This document shows positions 43,318 through 53,430 of a stretch of 64,000 nucleotides of DNA, piece after piece. The translations under genes were made by a program, and so were the position numbers. How positions within the stretch are numbered: the first letter of the stretch is position 1; each line of letters starts with the position of its first letter. This stretch comes from Nothopassalora personata. Lineage: Eukaryota > Ascomycota > Dothideomycetes > Mycosphaerellales > Mycosphaerellaceae. The stretch covers positions 620,001-684,000 of the forward strand of contig CM066296.1 in the NCBI GenBank assembly GCA_033816765.1. The letters are read 5' to 3'. The notes beneath the pieces were generated by a model. The model saw only the letters and a list, made by a program, of their open reading frames with translations, had not been told where the DNA came from and made no database searches.

Positions 43318-44622
43318 GTTATGAAGACGGCGATGGGCGCTGCTCCTAACGAGAGAGGACAAGGTGATGCTTCCGGTGCTTGACTTATCATCTTGCTCGT
43401 GATCTCGCTATGAGCTGGGTGCCGGAGGAAGTGCTACAGAGAAACTGGGTTTGCTGCATCGATCCGTATCTCGTGGTCTTTCCAGGCACCGGACTGAGCA
43501 GGGCAGGGTCGAGTCGGATGCGTGCGAGGAAGGGCATTGGTGGAAGCAGGAAAGCGTAGAACACTGCAGGCCGATGGCTGTATATGTGTGTATGTGTGCG
43601 TGCGCGGGGAGCATGACAGCAAGTGGAAGCGAAGGGGATAGAAGCAGGGACCGGCGGGAGATCTGTGGGAGATGATGTACATGGACAAAATATCAGCACC
43701 TCATTCGCACTTCTCCCACCTCCTTCATCACTGCTACCGACTGCATTGCCAACCTCACGACCGGGTCCATCATCATCACATTCATATGATCATCGCTGGT
43801 GCCGTTCTGCAATCGCCGTCATGGCAGAAATGGGAATGGCTGGCAATGCACCAATCACAAGAGTTTGATCCTTGCCACACACCCTTTCCTGCACTCACAA
43901 CCGAGGTCAAGGCACGGGACGAGCTAGCTCAATTGTTGTTTGGCTACACGGACAGCGTACGGGTCGGTCGATAGTCAGCAAAATTTCACGGGGCGGTTGA
44001 TGGTAGGTCGTCAAAGGCAGTGGCAACGAGCGTTTCAATGTCTTTCTCCCAATGCGAGCTGGGCGGTTGGCAAGCTGCTTGTTGTTGATTGAGGACACTT
44101 GATGAGAGAGACAGAGAGGGGGGGAGAGAGAGAGACAGAGGGAGAGGAGGGAGAGAGAGAGAGAGAGATAAAGTGGGTCTGGGCCGCTCCTGCCCTCCTC
44201 TCTATGTACTAGGCTCGTTGACCCCGCCCTGTCCTTCTCTTGTCTCCCCGTCGCAATCTGCCCTGATCTGATCATAACACTCACCCCGCCGCCATATGGT
44301 CTATCGCTAGAGGGTTCACCGCACGCGTACCAGGACCGGCATCACATTATCAACCATCGAGTGCTACAAGCTCTAGCTTTACCTACCTCTACTCTCCTGT
44401 GCCGCATCACAGGTCGCAGCCCACTACTCACCACCAGTAGAGGGAGCTTCCAAATCAGATAGCTCTCCTTGCTCCTCCCACCTCTAGGAGCTACCGAGAG
44501 AGCAAAGCTCTCCGGTTCACCGCAAGACAGAGCTGTTCATTCTCAGCCTGCCGAAGCTGCTGGCAAGGATAGAGGCTGCCTGCGTGCTATCTATACACGC
44601 CCACCGCCCGCTCAGGCACGCC
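43318..44622. other. Promoter region between the lactamase-fold gene and the zinc-finger gene
   Basis: About 1.3 kb between divergent genes. It contains a purine-rich microsatellite (44,103-44,168). No gene is supported. Confidence 0.6.
44103..44168. repeat. GA-rich microsatellite
   Basis: About 65 bases almost entirely of GA and GGGA runs, ending in a run of seven GA units. It lies about 455 bp before the ATG of the zinc-finger gene, so it may be part of its promoter or leader (CT/GA tracts are common there). Confidence 0.9.
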
Positions 44623-46445
44623 ATGCCTCCCAAGCCCTCCAGCCTAACCTCGTCTTTCTCCGTCAACGATGCCGCAAATGAGGTACCTGGCAATCCTGTC
44701 CACGCCCCATCATACCCCAATTACTCACACAACGCCGAGCAGGTGCAATGTCCGCTGCAGAATCACGACGGCTCGTTATGTCGCAAGCGCTGTCTCGGGG
44801 TGAGTCCAATGTCTCCATGCCACCTCAGCCTGCTCACACTGACTGCACCCGCCATGCACACCTCTCGCCGAAACAAGAGTTCTTGCTGACCGTGCCGTGC
44901 CACACAGGAGAAGCGCTACCGCTCCATGCAGGAGCATATCCGCCGTGCCCACCCCGAGTACTACCTCCCGAAGCTGCCGGCTACCAAAGAGAGTTTTGAG
45001 CTGATGATCTCAACGCCGCCTCACGAACGCCCAGAGATCGATCCGAACCACGCCAACCACCATCACTCGCACCAGCAGAGCATCACACAACATCCCGATC
45101 CGTCGGCGCTGTCGCCCGGCTTCTATGAGGAGAACGCGGGACTGGGCCCGAACTTTGGAGGATATGGCATTGGACAACACGATGGCGGCTACTACACGGC
45201 TCAAGATGCCGACACCACCGCCATCTACAACAACATGCATCGTCCGTCCGACGAGTATCGACGCGGCTCGTTGATACCGACAGCATCTGCCGCGCAGGCT
45301 TTGGCACAATTATCAAGTTACAGACCGGAATCGTCTCATGGGTGGGGAGATGATTTGGGCTCGGGCCAGGTGAATTTCACTGCTCCCTTCTTGCTTTCAT
45401 CCCCAACAAACACTGAAGCCGATTATCTTCAGGCTGCGTACGGCAACTACCACGGCGACATCAAGGAAGAGCACCCGTATCCGCAACTTGATCCTTCACT
45501 TCAAGAGAACACTGCCTACCTGAACGATCATGCCGGCTACCCGGTATCGTCGAGCCACGACGATGCTGCTCTAATGCAGACAAGTATGGCGGGGTCGCCC
45601 GATCGATCCTCGATAACGGCCCTGCATCGAACCCTGTCAAGAGGCTATGCCGGCAACCGTCCTAGAAAGTCGAGCTTGACCACGGCCAGGCTCGGGCAGC
45701 ATGAACGGAAGAAGTCCAAGGATGGCAAGCGCATAAGCGGCGACAGAAAGGCCTTCCCCGACCGTAACAAGCGGTGGGAGGACCTCATCGACGCCGCCGC
45801 CAGTGCTACGGAAGAGGAAGGATCTCGAGACCTGACTCCGGTAAGAAGAGAGCCATATTTCCCGCTGGATCCACAACTTGCTGGTATGTAGCTGTCCGTC
45901 TCGAGGCTTACTATTGCGCGCAGATACCAGCGTCGCCGCATCATTCTCCCCATGTGACCTCGCGAACGAGTATACCACCAATGTTTGGACTGGGATCTCA
46001 ATTTGGTCCCCAACTCAACTCTTCTTTTCAAGCCTCACCTCTAAATCGAGCTCTCACGCCGCCCTCGGCTGATCAACCTGGTCTTGGCTTGGAGCATTTT
46101 CCATCGGTGGACAGCAGCATCAGCTCGCACCAGCACCATCACTCGACGGACTCGGGTTCTAATTTTCATATCATGAACGCGTCATCGATCGACTCGTCGT
46201 CACCAGTCTTTACCAACCAAGCCAACAATGTGGGCGATGCCAGTCACGTCGAAGTGTACTGCGCCGGCTGTCGTCGGCCAGCATTCCTCGTGAAATGCAA
46301 TGCGTGTACTAACTGCATCTGCGCGCTATGTCAAAGCTGTACTGCCGCTATCATTGACGAGCAAAGCCGTGGTCGTGTTGCCGGATGCCCACGGTGTCAA
46401 GTTATGGACTCATCCTTTAAACCTTTCCAAGTCGACTTACGATGA
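44623..46445 (+). CDS. Putative regulator with N-terminal C2H2-like and C-terminal Cys-rich zinc-binding domains (three exons)
   Basis: Exons 44,623-44,799, 44,908-45,883 and 45,931-46,445 give 555 aa. Residues about 41-75 hold a C2H2-like finger split by intron 1 (QCPLQNHDGSLCRKRC, then SMQEHIRRAHPEYY). The middle 350 residues are Ser/His/Gln-rich, with a basic stretch QHERKKSKDGKRISG that may be a nuclear signal. The last 75 residues carry a Cys cluster (CAGCRRPAFLVKC, CTNCICALCQSC, CPRCQ) like a RING or other cross-brace finger. Intron 2 is 47 nt and uses the acceptor at 45,930; the nearer CAG at 45,923 would put the Cys-rich end out of frame. A role as DNA- or protein-binding regulator is inference. 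Confidence 0.75.
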
Positions 46446-48854
46446 CGACAAGGTTGTTCTTCGAGCATCTGATATTTCACGAATCGAAGAGCACGCATCC
46501 ATGGTTGCGCAGTCAGTACTGGCAGTACGGTGCGAAGGACGTCTCGAGAAACATATCACGCATCTCGCACTGCTTGGTTGCATCGCCGCCTTCAATCGAA
46601 CGACATTGATAGAGAAGAGTGCCCAACCAGCAAGGCATAGAAGATGGGATACATCCTTACACGCTTGGATCGTGACGACGAAACGAACTGGATACGGGAA
46701 ATGCTGATTTTTAAACTTTGCATGGCGAGGCGCTGGTGGTAAAACTTGAATTGGTTTATCGTTCACAACACAACCGGGACAAAAAGTCAGACGCGGGCGC
46801 TGGACGGGCGTTATTGACTGTGTCTTCTTTTCCAACTGTAAATATGTCTGGTCTGGTCTGGTCTGACCTTTCTCACGAAGCAGACGAAGGCGAATGAGGC
46901 GGGACTTGGGAAAGCAACATTTTGATGATAGACGAGTACCATGACTGTGAATCGTTGATATGTGCTCTCGACGGTGGCTATTTCAGTGAATCGCAGTGGA
47001 CGTTCCTGTAGGATTTGAATTTGTCCGTCGGAGTAGTTGGAACTCCAGACTTTTCTCCATCGTCTCCTGGTCCGACTCGGGGAGCACGATTCGTTCGTCG
47101 GACCATTGGCTTCAGCTGCTTTGCGTCATGTCTCACCACTACGCGCAATAATCTTCTTCTGAGCCCAGTCATCATTCTTCCTCCATCCCAGCAATTGCTG
47201 CAGTGGGTGAGGCGTCGGACTATGTTTTGGCTGCATAGTACGAGATGACGTGAGGTCAAGTCAATGGGGAGCTGCAGTATTGACGGGGGGGGTGGGGTGG
47301 TGTTGTAGCTTGGCAACTCGGTTCGTTGCGGCATTTGGAAGGCTTGCCTGCCTGTACTGTACGTTTGTTTCAGATCGTTGCTGATGCATTCAGCTTGGGG
47401 GTGTTGGCAGGGGTCGTCGGGAAGTCTTGCTGGGCGAGAGATGTCTCCGTACATATGTTGCGGAGTGCTTGGCCTGGACCTGGGCATCTGGTGAGCTGTC
47501 GGAGTGGTGATCGGTTTTCGAGCGGCTGTGCAGAGGCTGGATAATTCGGCGTGAGGTCACTCTCGGTGGGCTGGAACTTGTGATGGAGCAGTGCTAGGTC
47601 GCTCTAGTTTAGACACTACTGTGCCAGCTTGCCAGGGCGACAGGGTAGAGCTACTGCGCATGCACATGATTGTTGGGATTTGGAGATGGACAGTGGTGAG
47701 TGCGCCTTGTTGGCATCTTTTGTCTTTGATATGGCCTCTCAAGAGTGTGTTCGACTGCTGATCTGTTGAGAGAATGTAGTCCTATCATCAGCCGGAGTGA
47801 CGAATGGTTGAAAGATTGTCCGTGATATACATTGCGCGACATGTCGCTCGTGGGCATTGAGTTTGATACTGCAGGCGGTAAGTTCGACGCTGCAGACGCC
47901 ATCCTGAATGTAGCACCAACAAGACACCTTTATAGGTCAGCCTAACTCATGCACTGTCAATGCCATACACCAACGGCGTCAGTCACCTTGTGACTATCGG
48001 ATGGAGCCGCAACGTGCCTCGAGGCGATTGGATATCGCTTTTCGTCGGTGCTGGATAAACGAGACGTGGTTTTCTAGCCGCGAAGCTTATTTGACAGCTG
48101 CGCTGCGCATCAGCGGAGTAGGCACCGCGAGCGTATCGTGATTTGGTGGCCAGAGGCCGATTCTGATATGCCTTGTTTGAAGCTGTCCTCCAGGGTTTTC
48201 GTCATCTCAAGGTCCGCCGGTCGAGTCTTCTCCAGGTCTGCATTGGTGCTGTCACACAACATGGTGCATGTAAGCAACATCGTCATGTGAAGAAAGGTGA
48301 GCGAGCATGAGCGGCATGCAGTGTAGTGTAAGAGAGGTAGGTGGTCCCCGCAGGTCCGCCCAGGACACAAGGAAATCAGAAATCGTCCAATCGGAGTCAG
48401 AGCGAGCATAGCTGCAGTAGGGGGTACGATTACTGTTAGTATTGTTGTTAGCAACGAATGCTTCCGAGAACGAGGTGAAATTCTTATTAGCTTCATCGGC
48501 AAGAGTCCACCACCACAGCTGCAGTCGGAATTTGAAGCCGCTCAGGGCAAGTCAGAAGCTCTCAGCAAAAGATTGCACCACTTGTGTTAGCCCCTGCAGC
48601 GGTTTCCATTTGGCAGTGTCCAGGACTACCACAGCTACCACCATATAAAGCCGGCCGGCCATTCCTCACTCTGGAGCCGCGACACCCATCGGCCATAAAA
48701 CACCTGCCCAACGCCACTCGCAAGTCGGCCAGTTTGGTGTGTGTGAAGAAGTCGCCGTGTTCACAGCCCATAAGCAGCTCCATCCCGCCCGAAGATCCAG
48801 AGCACCACTCCCAGAAGCACCCTACGCCCACTTGCGTTCCCATATCAATCCGCC
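46446..48854. other. Long intergenic stretch
   Basis: About 2.4 kb. Overlapping short frames on both strands, none with domain features. A small GGTCT repeat lies near 46,846-46,866. I see no RNA gene here. Confidence 0.5.
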
Positions 48855-49014
48855 ATGGCACCAGAGGTCTCGAGGATTGCCGAGTCGCCGTCGCCAGTGT
48901 CGTCTGGAAGCCGGAGCTCCGAACAACTGGAAAGATCGCTGCTGGATGCCACCGAGTCGACTGAGTATGTTGGCAGACGGCCATCTGCCTCAGGTCGAGA
49001 CAGGAAGAGGATAA
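48855..49014 (+). other. Possible upstream exon or uORF of NEP1
   Basis: An ATG at 48,855 opens 53 codons of Ser/Glu/Arg-rich sequence (MAPEVSRIAESPSPVSSGSR first). A good donor (GTATGT, 49,015) could join in phase to an acceptor at 49,339, 14 bases before the NEP1 ATG, giving an N-terminal extension. The resulting 325-nt intron would be long for this genome, so it may instead be leader sequence. Confidence 0.35.
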
Positions 49015-49353
49015 GTATGTCGTGCTTTCCAATCAACCCCTCCACATATCATCGGCAACTTTGGCAGCTGCCGGTGTGCATCCATCAAAAAAGCGAACTT
49101 CACCACCACCCCGATCTTGGCTCGACGTGCATTTTGCGCCGCTCCAGTCCCGGTCGAATTTTGCAGTACACATCTGCCCTACATCCACCACTCTCCCCCA
49201 CCCGAATGGTCGCTCGATGATTGATGTCTCTGTCGCTGCACAACCACCGGCATACAGACAGCATCGTCGTAATCGACGTCATCTGCTTTGTCGCTCCCCT
49301 AACACCGCCTTCTTACTTGCATCGACGCCTTTCAACAAGGATCCTGCATCAAG

Positions 49354-50179
49354 ATGGCTAACCAAGTTCTTCCCGGAGTAGGAACACAAACACAGTCCCT
49401 TCCACCGCCCAGTCTCCCGAACCTCGTCGCAGAACAGGCCGTGCCGATTTCAGCATCTGACAAAGATACCAAGCGCCTCATCGTGGTGCTGTCAAATGCC
49501 AGTCTCGAGACGTACAAGGCTGCTCACGGCGGGCGCAATGGCATGAAGGATGACAAGTACTCGCTCCTCAACAGCGACGAGCACATCGGCGTGATGCGCA
49601 AGATGAACAGGGACATTAGTGATGCACGGCCCGACATCACGCATCAGGTACACCTCGGTTCAACATCGACACCATACCTGCAGTACTGACATGTTGTGAT
49701 AGTGTCTCCTGACCCTCCTCGACTCGCCCGTCAACAAAGCCGGCAAGCTCCAGATCTACATCCATACCGCCAAAGGCGTTCTCATCGAGGTCTCGCCGAC
49801 CGTCCGCATCCCACGAACCTTCAAGCGCTTCGCTGGTCTCATGGTGCAACTGCTACATAAGCTGTCAATCCGGTCTACTACATCGCAAGAGAAGCTTCTG
49901 AAGGTCATTAAGAACCCCATCACGGACCACCTACCACCAAACTGCAGGAAGGTCACTCTTTCCTTCGATGCACCTGTGGTCAGAGTGCGAGACTACATCC
50001 AGGATCTGGGCTCGAAAGAAAGCATCTGCGTCTTCATCGGTGCCATGGCCAAGGGCAGCGACAACTTCGCGGATCAGTACAAGGATGATGCGATCTCGAT
50101 CAGCAATTACTCACTCTCTGCCAGTGTTGCTTGCAGCAAGTTCTGCCACGCCGCTGAGGACGTGTGGGACATTATCTAG
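49354..50179 (+). CDS. emg1: Nep1/Emg1, 18S rRNA pseudouridine N1-methyltransferase
   Basis: SPOUT-fold enzyme that methylates N1 of the hypermodified pseudouridine in 18S rRNA and is needed for small-subunit assembly in the nucleolus. Exons 49,354-49,647 and 49,703-50,179 are joined by a 55-nt intron that splits the conserved [17 protein letters not shown] motif, giving 256 aa, the family's usual length. Landmarks in order: [80 protein letters not shown] and [20 protein letters not shown], which closely follow the yeast and human proteins. The start at 49,354 gives a normal N-terminus; an upstream exon from 48,855 is possible. Confidence 0.95.
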
Positions 50180-50970
50180 ATTGGACAGCCCATGGAACTG
50201 GACCATATCGTCACCTCAATGATACAACTACAGCAACGGCAAAATGATGTTCGTGTAACGACAAAGTGGGCAAGGAGGCAAGAACCGTTCAAGGCAAGTT
50301 CTCCAGGTCTCGCGACGCTCGAGCATACCGATCATAACATCGTTGCTCGAGTGTGGCTAGTCTTCCAAGAGCGTTCTGTGTTTGGATTACAACATCATCC
50401 GCGAACCTTTTCTGTTTCTGACATCGTGCGTGTTGTTACCATGGCAGAGGACAGCTTCAACTTGTCTTGCCTACTTCAGCGGCTATCTAGTCTTGCGTTG
50501 CTCTTGGAGTATTGGCAGGCAAGAGTTGTTTCGACAGTTCATGACGGTTGATGCTGATTTTATGATTGGGAGGAAAAGTTGTTCATTGGTGTTTTGTATT
50601 ATACACTGGCGACGACTCGGCTTATTATTAGAGATGTAGTCGATGGACGCAAAAGCAAGCTGATTATCACTGTGCTGTTGATCGAGTCTGTCAGTGCCCA
50701 TGAGGCTTCTTCAGAGGAAATCTGGGACTATGAAGCCAGTCGACGAAAGTGATACATTAGAGAATGAGATATCGCACCCTCACAGTCGTTACTTCCAAAA
50801 CATGTTCTTAGCCGTTCGAGGGTGATGTTGTATCATTATATCACGACCGCTTTGTCAGGGATCTTCGGCTACTGGCTTGTGACCAGCAAGAGCGACCTTC
50901 GAGCTTCACAATACGAAGCTATCTCCAAACACTTCCAACTGCTCTCTTACACCATCACAAGCTCCGCGTC
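50180..50970. other. Intergenic
   Basis: No gene seen in about 790 bases; promoter of the next gene expected at its right end. Confidence 0.6.
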
Positions 50971-51524
50971 ATGGCAGCACGACTCCCCGCCGCCCTCCAC
51001 ACCCTCACCCTCTCACGACCCACCACCTCTTTCGCGCAAACAGCTCTCCGCCAAAATGCCGGAGCGCAACGAAGCTTCCAGACGAGTAGGACGATGATGG
51101 CGGACACTGTGGCCTCGCCGAAGAAGCCGATCGGAGCGTTTCGGGGATCGTGAGTGCTCCTCTTCGTTACTCTACAAGATCGCGTGCTTGGTGAGGAAGA
51201 AATGGGCAGCTGATACCGAGACGAACAGACTGTTTGGCTTCCTCCTAGGAACGGTCCTGGCAGGTGGAGGCCTGTACTACTATGTGGTGGATGAGTATAA
51301 GGTGTCGAATGAGCTCTTGGTGGAGGATATCTATGTAAGTTGTGGTTACCCGGCTGCTTCGTGGAGGGAGGGACTGGTGTTTGTGGGCGAGGGAGCGCGG
51401 GAGGTGCTTGGTTGGAAGGTATGGCGATGTGAGCTGATTTGTACTATAGGCTCTCCAATCGGCTGTGCAGAGATTAGAGGGATATGTCAAGGCGCTTGAG
51501 CAGGAGGTCAAGACGAAGAAGTGA
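50971..51524 (+). CDS. Small fungal mitochondrial membrane protein, unknown function (three exons)
   Basis: Exons 50,971-51,149, 51,229-51,334 and 51,450-51,524 give 119 aa. The N-terminus is rich in Arg, Ser and Ala without acidic residues (MAARLPAALHTLTLSRPTTS), as in a mitochondrial targeting sequence. KKPIGAFRGSLFGFLLGT leads into one membrane segment (about 60-77, with a Gly-rich TVLAGGGLYYYV end). DEYKVSNELLVEDIY and a short C-terminal amphipathic helix (ALQSAVQRLEGYVKALEQEV) follow. The protein resembles a conserved but uncharacterised fungal family (from memory). Introns are 79 and 115 nt with in-phase junctions. The 3' ends of this gene and the carrier gene face each other. Confidence 0.8.
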
Positions 51525-51885
51525 GGAGGTGGGATGAATACGGGCGGGAGTCGTGAGGAAGGACATGGCTAGGAGGCTCCTTGTTACGAGGAAGAGCTCG
51601 TCGTGGGCAGAAGGATGGACCTCGTAGGAGTAGAATAGTGCGACACAGCTCAGTTGTCGTGTGCGATGAGTGTTACAAGGCTTCATTCCTGTACATGGTC
51701 GAAACACTATATACCCCCCAAATCGCGCTGTCGAAATCGAGCGCAGTGCAGCCACATGTCCCAAAGGATGTATGATATCGCTCAAACACGTCTCTAATGC
51801 ACCAAAGAACGCCAATGCTGCTCGTTTCTCAGTCGTCAATGCCAATCATATAGTGACAGCACTGTGGTCAATCGTGCTCCATGGT

Positions 51886-52989
51886 CTAGGAGGCCACCTT
51901 CTTCGTCTCGTTCACCACGACCTTTGCCTGCTCCTTGGCTTGGTCAATCTTCTCTGCTGCAATCTTTGCCAGCTTATCGAGCTGCTCTTGTCGCACCTTG
52001 CGGACAGTTCTGAACAGGAGGACGAACGCAAGCTCGACACGCTCCTTTGTCATCATCAGAATACCTTGGACGAGGAAGCCCTTGAGCAGTTGAGGTCCGA
52101 CGCCCTTGTACAGTCCGAGGAAGCCTTCTCGCTCAACGACATATTGCATCACCTCGAGGAAGGACTTGAACGGCTTGCCTTGTCTTTGTGGTGGTGGCTT
52201 TGATTGCAGACCAACCTTGGCGACGATCAGCGGTTGTGTGACCAGCGTGGCAATCTGCTTGGAGAGGGCACCGAGGACTGCCGACGTGTTAGTCTTTCCG
52301 CTCGCTTGTCTCCCACGTTCAATCAACTTACTAAAAGACTCATGAAGTGCTAGTCGGGTCTTTCCAGGGAACATTATAACTCGTAACCGCTCGTAGGCTC
52401 CGTATGTGATGGAAGGGTTCACAACAAGCACCATGCTGGCGGAAAGACCTCTCCAAAGACCAGCCACGCCTTCTGGGCTGTCGATGATCTCCTTGGCTGT
52501 AGCAAAGATACCCTTCCGCTCATGCTTGAGCTGAGTCTGCTGTCTGGTCGTAACCACAGCAATGGGGATAGTGAAGAGTTGTGCCAAAGCTCCCGCAACA
52601 GCGCCCATGGACAGCTCCGCAGCGGTCGATGCAACTGCATTGCTCTTCGCGATCCTCTTGTGATAGAATTCCCGCACAATGCCATACCAGTAGAAGTACG
52701 CAAAGTTCGTACTGGCGACACCGATCAAATTGCCCGTCATGCCCTGGAAAAGCCCCGAGATTCCCTCTTCTTGTATGATATGCATGATCGCATGCATCGT
52801 GCCATCATAATGGACGTAGCCTTCCACATCCACGTGGGTATCCTTCGCGCTGCGCTTGACTTGTGTCTGCAGCCGGGTCTTGACCATATCAAGCGGGTAT
52901 ACCAGAGCATTGGCGACGAGTGCGCCAGCGGAGCCGGCCAGCGCCAAGCCCCATGCTGGCATCTCCTCCTTCGATATAGCGGGCGCCAT
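51886..52989 (-). CDS. Peroxisomal ANT1/PMP47-type adenine nucleotide carrier
   Basis: Mitochondrial-carrier-family protein with three repeats. Its signatures are YPLDMVKTRLQT (about residue 31), FTIPIAVVTTRQQT (about 139) and VTQPLIVAKVGLQS (about 255). Overall it resembles peroxisomal ATP/AMP exchangers, which supply ATP for fatty-acid activation inside peroxisomes. The continuous frame is 367 aa, but 52,278-52,331 on the minus strand looks like a 54-nt intron (GTAAGT, branch CTAAC, CAG). Removing it gives ESFILGALSK at the start of repeat 3, as in relatives, and a 349-aa protein. The intron length is a multiple of three with no stop, so retention would still give a protein. It shares a 441-bp upstream region with palB. 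Confidence 0.88.
   Translation of the reverse strand: MAPAISKEEMPAWGLALAGSAGALVANALVYPLDMVKTRLQTQVKRSAKDTHVDVEGYVHYDGTMHAIMHIIQEEGISGLFQGMTGNLIGVASTNFAYFYWYGIVREFYHKRIAKSNAVASTAAELSMGAVAGALAQLFTIPIAVVTTRQQTQLKHERKGIFATAKEIIDSPEGVAGLWRGLSASMVLVVNPSITYGAYERLRVIMFPGKTRLALHESFSKLIERGRQASGKTNTSAVLGALSKQIATLVTQPLIVAKVGLQSKPPPQRQGKPFKSFLEVMQYVVEREGFLGLYKGVGPQLLKGFLVQGILMMTKERVELAFVLLFRTVRKVRQEQLDKLAKIAAEKIDQAKEQAKVVVNETKKVAS
52278..52331 (-). other. Probable stop-free 54-nt intron in the carrier gene
   Basis: Reading on the minus strand: donor GTAAGT, branch GACTAACAC 15 nt before the end, acceptor GGCAG. It encodes 18 Ser/Lys/Arg/Gly-rich residues that interrupt an otherwise conserved carrier repeat. 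Confidence 0.8.
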
Positions 52990-53430
52990 CGTTGTCGAAG
53001 TCGAAAAATCGATCTGTACAATGTCCTGTCGAGCTGGGAGGCTATCGCCAAGCAGTAGGCCTCTCGGCCAAGGTGGTGGATCGGTCGGAAGGACGTAGGG
53101 CTATTGGACAACGATCGAGCTCATGAGGTAGAGGTGGAGGAAATCGCAAGTACATAACTTCTCGCAGACTCGCAGAGGAAGAGGCTGAGGCTGAGGCTCG
53201 TTGCGTCGCATGCTGCCTCGCACTGATGCCGTCCATCATGGCTCAATTGAACCTCGGCCTGCACGGCAAACAACCGGGGTATGTGGTTGGGGCTTTTCGG
53301 CGCGTCATCGGAGACGTGGAAGAACGAAACACCGGCACATCTCGGTCATGTCTCGCATTAGACCTGCTGCACCACACGATGCAGTGCTGCTGATGAGCAG
53401 TCCATCATTGTAGTGAGGACGCAGTGCAGC
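52990..53430. promoter_or_regulatory. Bidirectional promoter region between the carrier gene and palB
   Basis: Only 441 bp separate the two start codons, so both promoters lie here. Two copies of GCCAAG (53,047-53,052 and 53,067-53,072), matching the PacC consensus GCCARG, lie 20 bp apart on the plus strand, nearer the carrier gene. PacC is the transcription factor of the pH pathway in which PalB acts. Binding is not shown. Confidence 0.5.

Noticed and set aside
43318..43362. Fifteen extra N-terminal codons of the lactamase-fold protein
   Set aside because: The frame there begins with TTG; the first ATG is at 43,317.
48470..48487. Match to a conserved 18S rRNA stretch (GAGGTGAAATTCTTA)
   Set aside because: Only about 15 bases agree and the flanks do not resemble rRNA; chance match.
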